Shown here: positions 17,924 through 25,543 of the stretch, in pieces | Position numbering within the stretch: the stretch's first letter is position 1 | Layout of the letters: the number at the start of each line of letters is the position of its first letter | NCBI RefSeq assembly: GCF_014280965.1 | Contig: NZ_JACODZ010000005.1 | Location: 434,001 to 498,000, forward strand | Direction: 5' to 3' | Length of the DNA stretch: 64,000 bases | Source: Echinicola salinicaeni | GTDB lineage: Bacteria; Bacteroidota; Bacteroidia; Cytophagales; Cyclobacteriaceae | The notes under the pieces: generated by a model | Databases searched by the model: none | What the model saw: only the letters and a program-made list of their open reading frames with translations | What the model was told of the DNA's origin: nothing | Made by a program: the position numbers and the translations under genes

Positions 17924-18442
17924 ATGAAAAAATTAATCCTTTTGGTATTGTCACTAACTGTTATTTATAACTGCAGTATGGGACAAAGCAATACAGAAAA
18001 AGTTGAAAACCCCTACTATTCCAGAACCGACACCAGCAAACTTCAGGTTGCTGACACAGAATGGAAAAAGATACTTCCTCCCTTCCTTTATGCTGTAGCT
18101 AGAGAAGCAGCAACTGAAAGGGCCTTCACCGGAAAGTACTGGAATGCAGATGCAAAAGGCACCTACTACTGTGCGGTGTGTGGCAATAAACTCTTTCTTT
18201 CAGAAGCAAAATTTGAAAGTGACTGTGGATGGCCTAGCTTCTTTGAAGCGGTGAGAAAAAACAGTGTAATCTATAAAGAGGATAACAGTCATGGTATGCA
18301 GAGAATCGAGGTGCTTTGTGGTAGATGCGAATCCCACCTTGGTCATATCTTCAATGACGGTCCGCCTCCTACCCATAAGCGTTTTTGTATGAACTCCATT
18401 TCCCTAGACTTCGAACCGCTCCTAGGTGCTATTTCCCAATGA
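17924..18442 (+). CDS. msrB: Exported peptide-methionine (R)-S-oxide reductase MsrB
   Basis: Reduces the R-epimer of methionine sulfoxide. The 172 residues have an N-terminal export signal with a possible lipobox (VIYNC, Cys17). The MsrB domain follows, with zinc-binding cysteines in CAVC (83, 86) and CGRC (132, 135), FESDCGWPSF (Cys101, likely resolving), and the catalytic Cys155 in KRFCMNS. All key residues are present. Together with msrA directly upstream it makes a two-gene envelope repair operon; many bacteria fuse the two domains. No terminator is obvious after the stop. Confidence 0.95.
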   Translation: MKKLILLVLSLTVIYNCSMGQSNTEKVENPYYSRTDTSKLQVADTEWKKILPPFLYAVAREAATERAFTGKYWNADAKGTYYCAVCGNKLFLSEAKFESDCGWPSFFEAVRKNSVIYKEDNSHGMQRIEVLCGRCESHLGHIFNDGPPPTHKRFCMNSISLDFEPLLGAISQ

Positions 18443-18685
18443 ATATAGAACCACTCAATACATAAATTATTGTACAATCCTGTTTTAACAAATTTTCTGT
18501 TAATACCAATTTACTAATGTTATGGATTAAGTATAAGTTGAATTAGACCTCAGGCCATTAAACACTGCTTATCACTTATACTTCTTCAATTTATGCCATG
18601 GAATACCTTTCATAAATCCATTAAATACCAGTCCTGACTTGTTAGCCATATCATTGTATGAAAGAGGAAGGGAAATCAGTTAGTT

Positions 18686-18701
18686 TGGAAACGCTTTCCC
18701 A
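18686..18701. promoter_or_regulatory. LacI-family operator-like dyad
   Basis: TGGAAACGCTTTCCCA contains the arms GGAAA and TTTCC around a central CGC and closely resembles LacI/CcpA-type operators (consensus TGNAANCGNTNNCA). Its position about 200 bp upstream of the hybrid regulator suggests that a LacI-family protein may regulate this locus. The regulator is unidentified. Confidence 0.45.
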
Positions 18702-18877
18702 GCACCATTGAAGTAAATCTGACTGTTTATGAGATAAGGGCAAAACACAAGCACTAATAGTCATTTAAAGCAATTCTAACCTTAAAAACATTCTAATTTG
18801 TATTTCTAGTTCAATATAGCCCCAGTGAACAAGAAAATACCAATCATTTTTTTCAGTTTCCTTAAGTTTTAATTGTG

Positions 18878-18885
18878 CATATTTG
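18878..18885 (+). promoter_or_regulatory. Weak -7-like box before the hybrid regulator
   Basis: CATATTTG matches TANNTTTG at seven of eight positions. If used, transcription would start near 18892 and favour the internal ATG at 18951 over the one at 18900. No good -33 element accompanies it. Confidence 0.3.
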
Positions 18886-18899
18886 TTTAAATTAAATGA

Positions 18900-21698
18900 A
18901 TGCAGATTAGCAATTCATTAGCCCAGATAACTAAACTCATTTGTGACAAAATGAAATCCCCCTGCTTAATATTTCTATACATTTTTGTAATGGCCACCCT
19001 ATTTTCTTGTGGTCCTGAAGAAGACGCCAAACAATATAAAATTGGTTTTTCCCAATGTGTCAGCAACGACGCTTGGAGAAAAGCCATGCATGACGAGATG
19101 TACCGTGAACTTTCCTTTTATCCTGATCTAAGCCTGGAAATCAGGGATGCTCAAGGAAACAGTGCTACCCAAATTCAACAAATAAAAGAATTGGTAGCAT
19201 CTGGGATAGACCTATTAATCGTTTCACCCAATGAATCCTCTCCCATTACCCCCATAATAGAAGAAATCTTTCAAAATGGTCTTCCTGTAATTGTCGTTGA
19301 CAGAAAAACCTCCTCAAACCTATATTCTGCCTATGTGGGGGGCAATAACTATGAAGTAGGTTATACCGCAGGCCAGTACATTAGAAATGTCCTGAATGGC
19401 AAAGGAAATATTTTGGAAATCTGGGGGCTTAGAGGCAGCTCCCCGGCTGTAGAAAGACACAGAGGGCTGCTCAATGCTTTTCAAGGTTCAGACATCAATA
19501 TTGTCACTGAGATCAATGGGCAATGGGAAAAAGACACTGCTAAAAACCAACTCAGTGAACATCTGTTAAAAGAAAACATTCCTGAATTTGACTTAATATT
19601 TGGCCATAATGATGTAATGGCCATTGGAGCACATGAAATATGTAATTCATTAAACATCAATAATAAAAAGTTCCTTGGTGTAGATGCCCTTCCTGGACCA
19701 TACGGTGGTATCCAAGCAGTAACAGATGATGTTCTTGATGCTACTTTCTTCTATCCCACCGGCGGAGACAAGTCTATAGAGGTGGCCCATAAAATCCTCA
19801 CAGGTGATTTCTTTGAAAAGGAAAATATCCTACAAACAGCTGTGGTAGATTCTTCAAATGTCCGCATTATCAAACAGCAAACAGATAAAATAATAGATCA
19901 GCAGGATAATATTATCCGACAAAGGGACCGGATCAATATCCAAATGGAGATATACAAAAACCAAAGAACTTTTTTATTTGTTTTTGGCCTCACCTTACTG
20001 ATAGCCATCATTTCACTTATCTATATTTTCAAATCACTAAGGGATAAACAAGAAATCAATGAGGAATTAAAAAACAAAAACAAGGAAGTATCAGAACAAA
20101 AAGACAAAGTACTTGAACTTTCCCAAAAAGCTGAAAAAGCCACACAACAGAAATTTGAGTTTTTCACCAATATCTCTCACGAATTCAGAACACCTCTTAC
20201 CCTAATCCAAGCTCCCGTTGAAGACCTGCTGAAGAACAAAGAGGCTGCTCCATTTAAGCCTGATCTATTATTGATTCGAAAAAATTCAATGCGCTTACTT
20301 AGACTGGTAAATCAATTAATGGATCTGAGAAAATTGGATTCATCAAAAATGTTTGTAAAAGCAGCCGAACATGAAATCATACCTTTTTTGGAAGAAATCA
20401 TGTCTTCTTTCAAAAAATTGGCAATGCAAAATGGCATAACCTTCAAATTAATAGCTGATGACAGAAACATCAAGCTTTGGTTTGATCCCATGATGCTGGA
20501 CAAAGTAATGTTCAACCTACTTTCTAATGCTTTTAAATTCACACATGAAAAAGGAAGCATTATCATTAAAGTAGAACAAAACGCTCTAGCAAATGAAGTG
20601 CTCATAAAAGTAGAGGATACAGGAGAAGGCATGTCCAAAGAATCTGTAAAACATATTTTTGACCGCTTTTATCAAGGAGAAAATTTTTCGCAATCTGGTT
20701 CCGGACTTGGCTTGGCCCTATCCAAGGATTTGATCGAACTGCACCATGGATATATTAAGGTGGAAAGCCAGCCAGGAGAGGGAACTAATTTTACCGTACA
20801 CCTAAAAAATGGAAAAGCTCACTTTAATTCCTCCGAAATAATAGAAGGAGAATTCCAGCAATATTTTTCAGAGGAGAGTATAAGTTTTGAAGACTTTGAA
20901 CCTGTACCAATTGTTGAGGATAGCACTGACTCTAAAGAAAACACAATACTTGTCATCGAAGATGAAAAGCCTATAAGGGATTACTTATGTAAACAGCTAG
21001 GGAAATACTTTAATATCATCCAGGCTGAAAATATTGAAACAGGTATTGGCAAAGCCCTCGATCAAGTTCCCGACTTGATCACCATTGACCTGATGCTTCA
21101 ACAAAAAAATGGTTTTGATATCGTCAAGGCATTAAAAAATGATATCAGGACTTCACATATACCTATCATCGTAATAACAGCCAAAAAAGGCATTGAAGAA
21201 CGAATAAAGGGAATCAAATTGGGAATAGACGATTATATTACCAAACCCTTTAGCTTTGAATTGGTTTTGGAAAGAATAAAAATGCTTTTAGCCAATAGAC
21301 AAAAGTTAAGAGAACATTATATCCACGAATTACCTGTCGAAAACACCGCCCAGACCAAACAGTCTCCAGATAAAAAGTTTGTAAGTAATTTCACCTCACT
21401 GGTAGAGAAAAACATATCCAATTCCCAATTTGGTGTAAATGAAATTTGTCAGGAAATGGGCCTTTCCAGAGGCCAGCTTTACAGAAAGCTAAAGTCACTC
21501 TTGGGATATAGTGTCAATGATTATATTAATAAAGTAAGATTAAAGAAGGCTAAACACCTTCTTCTTACGGAAAATTCTCCCATTGCAGACATTGCCTTTC
21601 AGGTAGGGTTTACTACTTCAGCCTATTTTTCTACTGCATTTAAAAACCATTTTGGCATTACTCCTTCTGAGTTCAGGGATCAACAACATCAAAATTGA
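18900..21698 (+). CDS. Hybrid two-component system sensor/regulator with sugar-binding periplasmic domain
   Basis: One-protein signalling system of up to 932 residues. A periplasmic-binding-protein-type sensor domain (about 46-315: IGFSQCVSNDAWRKAMHDEM, IVSPNESSPI, VVDRKTSS, GHNDVMAIGAHE, FLGVDALPGPYGG) is followed by a membrane helix (about 358-380) and a coiled linker. Then come a HisKA domain with His427 in FFTNISHEFRTPLT, a HATPase domain (NLLSNAFKFT, EDTGEGMS, GSGLGLALSK), a receiver domain with Asp730 in LITIDLMLQQ, and an AraC-type HTH (about 830-930: GLSRGQLYRKLKSLLG, IADIAFQVGFTTSAYFST). The architecture equals that of the Bacteroides thetaiotaomicron fructose sensor BT1754. ATG 18951 is a likely alternative start and puts a lipobox-like LFSC after the first hydrophobic segment. 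It probably activates the adjacent fructan genes. Confidence 0.95.
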   Translation: MQISNSLAQITKLICDKMKSPCLIFLYIFVMATLFSCGPEEDAKQYKIGFSQCVSNDAWRKAMHDEMYRELSFYPDLSLEIRDAQGNSATQIQQIKELVASGIDLLIVSPNESSPITPIIEEIFQNGLPVIVVDRKTSSNLYSAYVGGNNYEVGYTAGQYIRNVLNGKGNILEIWGLRGSSPAVERHRGLLNAFQGSDINIVTEINGQWEKDTAKNQLSEHLLKENIPEFDLIFGHNDVMAIGAHEICNSLNINNKKFLGVDALPGPYGGIQAVTDDVLDATFFYPTGGDKSIEVAHKILTGDFFEKENILQTAVVDSSNVRIIKQQTDKIIDQQDNIIRQRDRINIQMEIYKNQRTFLFVFGLTLLIAIISLIYIFKSLRDKQEINEELKNKNKEVSEQKDKVLELSQKAEKATQQKFEFFTNISHEFRTPLTLIQAPVEDLLKNKEAAPFKPDLLLIRKNSMRLLRLVNQLMDLRKLDSSKMFVKAAEHEIIPFLEEIMSSFKKLAMQNGITFKLIADDRNIKLWFDPMMLDKVMFNLLSNAFKFTHEKGSIIIKVEQNALANEVLIKVEDTGEGMSKESVKHIFDRFYQGENFSQSGSGLGLALSKDLIELHHGYIKVESQPGEGTNFTVHLKNGKAHFNSSEIIEGEFQQYFSEESISFEDFEPVPIVEDSTDSKENTILVIEDEKPIRDYLCKQLGKYFNIIQAENIETGIGKALDQVPDLITIDLMLQQKNGFDIVKALKNDIRTSHIPIIVITAKKGIEERIKGIKLGIDDYITKPFSFELVLERIKMLLANRQKLREHYIHELPVENTAQTKQSPDKKFVSNFTSLVEKNISNSQFGVNEICQEMGLSRGQLYRKLKSLLGYSVNDYINKVRLKKAKHLLLTENSPIADIAFQVGFTTSAYFSTAFKNHFGITPSEFRDQQHQN

Positions 21699-21900
21699 AC
21701 TATTTTTGAAACAAATTTGAAAGCCTAACACAAAATTGAAAGTATAAAAATCTATAAAACCACTCCGAAATCGATTGAAATCACCTTTAATCGTTGATTT
21801 TTTATTTATCAAGTTCCTTTACGCTGAAATTATAATTTTTTGAAACAGAATTAAAATTTTTCTCCACTCCTACTTCATAGCTTAGACATAACAATAAGCC

Positions 21901-22329
21901 ATGAAGAAAATAACCATATATTATTTCGAAAAAAACCTTACATCCTCTCTTTTATTTAAACACCCTTTAAAAGTGATTGTAAGAGAAAACCATAAACGGT
22001 TCTGCCAACTATTTATGGTTTATGTAGATCTATATTATAAAGTTCTTAAAACTGTTTATGCCAGTAAACTAACCATAAACAGGGAGAATCAAGACCACAC
22101 ATTCCGGACCATATATATTTTTATGGCAATCCCCCTTATTTATATAACAGACACTATTCTCTCCTTTCATTTCTCTGTTGAATTTATCAGTAGCCTAGCT
22201 ATTTGTGCTTCTGCTATTATCCACCATGACTACCTATTTGAATCCTTCAATAAAGTCACAAAAAGAAGTTATAACCCGGCCTTTGAAAAAACAGGAACAT
22301 TAATTCCGGCAGGTAAATCTATGCTTTAA
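21901..22329 (+). CDS. Doubtful 142-residue open frame, no recognised family
   Basis: The frame starts MKKITIYYFEK and could encode a small protein with one or two hydrophobic stretches (about 87-118, IYIFMAIPLIYITDTI and FISSLAICASAI) and a basic N-terminal half. I recognise no family or motif. Against it: it lies where the regulatory region of susC is expected, and a cluster of CATAAAC sites runs through codons 30-61. In favour: the ATG is well placed and the frame is long for an AT-rich non-coding stretch. It may be a chance frame; treat as hypothetical. Confidence 0.35.
   Translation: MKKITIYYFEKNLTSSLLFKHPLKVIVRENHKRFCQLFMVYVDLYYKVLKTVYASKLTINRENQDHTFRTIYIFMAIPLIYITDTILSFHFSVEFISSLAICASAIIHHDYLFESFNKVTKRSYNPAFEKTGTLIPAGKSML
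21988..22084. promoter_or_regulatory. Cluster of four CATAAAC motifs, candidate regulator-binding array
   Basis: CATAAAC occurs at 21991-21997 and 22074-22080 on the plus strand and as GTTTATG at 22018-22024 and 22054-22060. The contexts are similar: AACCATAAACGGTT, ATTTATGGTTTATG, ACTGTTTATGCC and AACCATAAACAGGG. The first and last sites share AACCATAAAC. Arrangement and position between the sensor gene and susC suggest binding sites for the AraC-type domain; this is inference. Confidence 0.5.
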
Positions 22330-22362
22330 AAAATCAACCTAAACAATAACTAAAATAACAAA

Positions 22363-22386
22363 ATGAAAAACCCATTTACCCTATGA
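22363..22386 (+). other. Seven-codon frame overlapping the susC start
   Basis: ATG AAA AAC CCA TTT ACC CTA TGA encodes MKNPFTL and its TGA overlaps the ATG of susC in the arrangement ATGA. Such an overlap could couple translation, or it could be chance. The leader before it (AACAAA) is as good as the one before susC. Confidence 0.25.
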
Positions 22387-25300
22387 AAACAATTGTATTA
22401 AGTCTATTATTTGCTCTTTTACTTGTTTTGCCACTAATGGCTCAAACCAGTGAAATCAGGGGCAAAGTAACCGACCAGTCCACAGGAGAAGCACTTCCTG
22501 GAGTGACTGTGCAAGTACAGGGCACCACTCAAGGTGCCATCACCGATTTAGATGGAAACTATTCCATCACAGCTGGTCCCGATGCAATTTTAGTATTTTC
22601 CTTTATTGGATATGCATCAGTATCAGAAACAGTCGGCAACAGAAGTATTATAGATGTGATCCTAAGTCAAGACATCTCCAATTTGGAAGAGGTGGTAGTC
22701 GTAGGATATAGTTCACAGAAAAAATCCGATATGACCGGAGCTATCGTGGCTGTTGACCTGGCTCCATTAGAAGGACAAAGTATGAGTACCGGTAATCCCA
22801 TGCAGGCCTTACAGGGCCGTGTTCCAGGTTTATATGTAGAAAAATCAGGTGATCCATCTGGTTCAAATAGTAGAATTCTGATCCGTGGGATAACCACCTT
22901 GGGAAATAACGATCCATTATATGTGATCGATGGAGTTCCAACAAAAAGACAAGAGGTTTTTGCCAGTCTTAATCCCGAGGCCATAGAGTCTGTGCAAGTC
23001 TTAAAAGATGCATCTGCCTCTTCTGTCTATGGTTCCAGGGCCGCCAATGGAGTAATTGTAGTTACCACTAAAAACAAAAGTCTTGGTGGAGATAAGTTTA
23101 GCGTAACCTTTAACACCAATGTTTCAAGACTATCTGAAAAGCCACAACGGTACGACATGCTAAATGCAGTTCAAAGAGGTGAAGTGCTTTGGCGCGCTTC
23201 TGTCAATGACGGGGCTGATCCGGCAGGTGGTTATGGAGAAATCTACAATTTTGACTGGAATGGGGATTTTGACAATCCAGTTTTGAACAGTGTTACAGTT
23301 CAACCTTTCGTAGGTGGAGACGAAACCGTCCCTGCTGGAGATACCGATTGGCAAGACGCTACTTATGAAACAGGCTGGGCTTTCAATAATGAGTTGACAG
23401 TAGCAACCAATTCAGAAAAATCATCCCTAATGGTCAATTTAGGCAATTACAAAAATACAGGGATGCTTAAATACACCAATTATGAACGAAATACAGCCCG
23501 GATAAATGCCAATACTTGGCTCTTCGAGGATGTTGTGAGATTTGGAATCAACACCCAGTTTAGCTCATCAAATGAAACACTGGCTACCCCTGATGTAGGT
23601 AGTGCTCCTACCCCGGGATTGGCCATTTATATGGCTCCTACTATCCCAGTCTATGACATCAACGGTAATTTTGCTGGTCCTCTTGGAGCTGGATATTCCG
23701 ATAGGAATAACCCTGTACTAATGCAGTACATCAACAGATGGGACAACACTCGAAAGAATAATTTTTATGGTAATGTATTTGCTGAAATCAATATTTTGGA
23801 AAACCTGAAATTCCGTACCAGCTTGGGGCTTGACTATAGTGATTTCCAGAAAAAAGATATTGAGCCTAAAGTCAATAATGGCTTTATTACCAGAAGTAAT
23901 AACAGGCTAATATGGGACACCAATAAGTTCACCAGCTTGGTATTTTCCAATACCCTAAACTACCAACTAACTAAAGGTCCACACAGATTTGAAGCACTTT
24001 TAGGAGTTGAATCCATTAAAGATGACTTCAATAGTCTAATTGCCACTGCAGATGGTTTTGCGGTTGAAACTGAATCCTATTTTGTCCTGGATGCTGCCAC
24101 GGGAGCAAGAACTTCCAATGGCCGGTCAACAGGCAATCGATTATTATCCCAGTTCGGAAAACTGAACTATGCTTTTGACGATCGTTATTTGGCTTCTTTC
24201 ACGCTTAGACGTGATGGTTCTTCCAGATTCGGTAGCAATAACCGATATGGTGTATTCCCAGCTGCTACCGTCGGTTGGAGAATAAGTAACGAAGAGTTCC
24301 TTAAAGACAACCCTACTCTTTCTGATTTGAAATTAAGAGTTGGCTATGGTGAAGTTGGTAATCAGGAAATTGGAGACTTGGCCAGGTTTGGTCTATATGA
24401 GTCCAGATATGGCCCCAACCAAGCCCAATATATCGGTGGTTTTTTTGAAATCTACTATAATGTAGGAACAGCCTATGATATTAACGGGAACAATACAGGA
24501 AACCTTCCTTCAGGCTTCGTATCCATACAAGCTGAAAACCCTGATTTGAAATGGGAAACCACCAAAGAATGGAACTTTGGCTTAGATTTCAGCCTGTTCA
24601 ATTATGCCATCAATGGCTCCTTTGACTATTTTACCAGAGAAACCAGCGATATCCTAACTACCCCTCCAATTGCCTCGGTAATAGGAGAAGGACAACAGCG
24701 TGTATTAAACGGCGCAACTACTAAAACCAATGGTTGGGAGCTTGCATTGAACTATGCCAAAGACTTTGATAATGGCCTGACCTTTACAATCAATACCAAT
24801 TTTGGGGCCTTTAATGATGAGATAACGTATTTACCTGAAGAAGTAAGAGCAGCTTTTCCAGGAACTGCACAAAACTCGATCATTGGCCATTCTCAATTTT
24901 CAATATTTGGTTACCAGTATGATGGACTTTTCCAAAGCCAAGAAGATGTTGACAATAGCCCAGATCAAGTAGGTGCTAGACCAGGAGGTTTGAAGTTTAA
25001 GGATATCAATGACGATGGGGTAATTGATTCTGATGATAGGGACTTCATCGGCACCACACTTCCTGCCTTGGAATACGGTGTAGGTATAGATCTTTCCTAT
25101 AAAAATTTCGATTTCTCCATTTTTGGTTCAGGTGTTACTGGAAGAATTGGACAAGACCCCTATATTTTCTGGAACAACTTCGTCCAAGGACGGGAAAACG
25201 CAGGTCTAGGTGTTTTGAATGCTTGGACCCCTGAAAACACTAATACGGATATTCCTTCTTTATCCCTAGCCTTCAATGATCAAAGAACTTCTGACTATTT

Positions 25301-25532
25301 ATTCAGAAACAATTCGTATTTCAAAATCAGAAACCTACAAATCGGTTACTCTTTACCTGAATCCATCATTAACAAATGGGCTGGGATGTCCAGATTGAGG
25401 GTTTATTTCCAAGGTGAGAACCTATTGTATTTTACACCTAGTGGCTATATCGGCTCAGATCCAGAGCGTACCGATTCAAACAGAATTCCGGTGCCTACCA
25501 CGCTTTCACTAGGACTTAATGTAAACTTCTAA
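22383..25532 (+). CDS. SusC-family TonB-dependent transporter of the fructan locus
   Basis: A 1049-residue outer-membrane transporter expected to import fructo-oligosaccharides. It shows a signal peptide (1-20, ending LMAQ), a carboxypeptidase-regulatory-like domain (GEALPGVTVQVQGTTQGAIT, DLDGNYSI), the junction LEEVVVVGYSSQKKSDMTGA, a plug with PLYVIDGVPTKRQEV and DASASSVYGSRAANGVIVV, and a barrel ending LSLGLNVNF. It has no STN domain, in agreement with control by the hybrid regulator rather than by sigma/anti-sigma signalling. susD starts 11 bp after the stop. The GH32, MFS and kinase genes downstream define the substrate class as beta-fructans (levan, inulin or sucrose-derived). Confidence 0.95.
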   Translation: MKTIVLSLLFALLLVLPLMAQTSEIRGKVTDQSTGEALPGVTVQVQGTTQGAITDLDGNYSITAGPDAILVFSFIGYASVSETVGNRSIIDVILSQDISNLEEVVVVGYSSQKKSDMTGAIVAVDLAPLEGQSMSTGNPMQALQGRVPGLYVEKSGDPSGSNSRILIRGITTLGNNDPLYVIDGVPTKRQEVFASLNPEAIESVQVLKDASASSVYGSRAANGVIVVTTKNKSLGGDKFSVTFNTNVSRLSEKPQRYDMLNAVQRGEVLWRASVNDGADPAGGYGEIYNFDWNGDFDNPVLNSVTVQPFVGGDETVPAGDTDWQDATYETGWAFNNELTVATNSEKSSLMVNLGNYKNTGMLKYTNYERNTARINANTWLFEDVVRFGINTQFSSSNETLATPDVGSAPTPGLAIYMAPTIPVYDINGNFAGPLGAGYSDRNNPVLMQYINRWDNTRKNNFYGNVFAEINILENLKFRTSLGLDYSDFQKKDIEPKVNNGFITRSNNRLIWDTNKFTSLVFSNTLNYQLTKGPHRFEALLGVESIKDDFNSLIATADGFAVETESYFVLDAATGARTSNGRSTGNRLLSQFGKLNYAFDDRYLASFTLRRDGSSRFGSNNRYGVFPAATVGWRISNEEFLKDNPTLSDLKLRVGYGEVGNQEIGDLARFGLYESRYGPNQAQYIGGFFEIYYNVGTAYDINGNNTGNLPSGFVSIQAENPDLKWETTKEWNFGLDFSLFNYAINGSFDYFTRETSDILTTPPIASVIGEGQQRVLNGATTKTNGWELALNYAKDFDNGLTFTINTNFGAFNDEITYLPEEVRAAFPGTAQNSIIGHSQFSIFGYQYDGLFQSQEDVDNSPDQVGARPGGLKFKDINDDGVIDSDDRDFIGTTLPALEYGVGIDLSYKNFDFSIFGSGVTGRIGQDPYIFWNNFVQGRENAGLGVLNAWTPENTNTDIPSLSLAFNDQRTSDYLFRNNSYFKIRNLQIGYSLPESIINKWAGMSRLRVYFQGENLLYFTPSGYIGSDPERTDSNRIPVPTTLSLGLNVNF

Positions 25533-25543
25533 AATTGGAAATC

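Larger units (their letters stand above)
18443..18899. other. Intergenic region upstream of the fructan hybrid regulator
   Basis: 457 bp without a plausible gene. It contains a LacI-family operator-like dyad (18686-18701) and, close to the regulator gene, a -7-like CATATTTG (18878-18885). The region between the msrB stop and about 18600 shows nothing recognisable. Confidence 0.5.
21699..22382 (+). other. Region between hybrid regulator and fructan susC
   Basis: 684 bp that must hold the control region of the fructan susC operon. Besides a doubtful 142-codon frame (21901-22329) it contains a cluster of four CATAAAC/GTTTATG sites (21988-22084) and a seven-codon frame touching the susC start (22363-22386). 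No convincing TANNTTTG box was found next to susC, as expected for an activator-dependent promoter. Confidence 0.5.
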
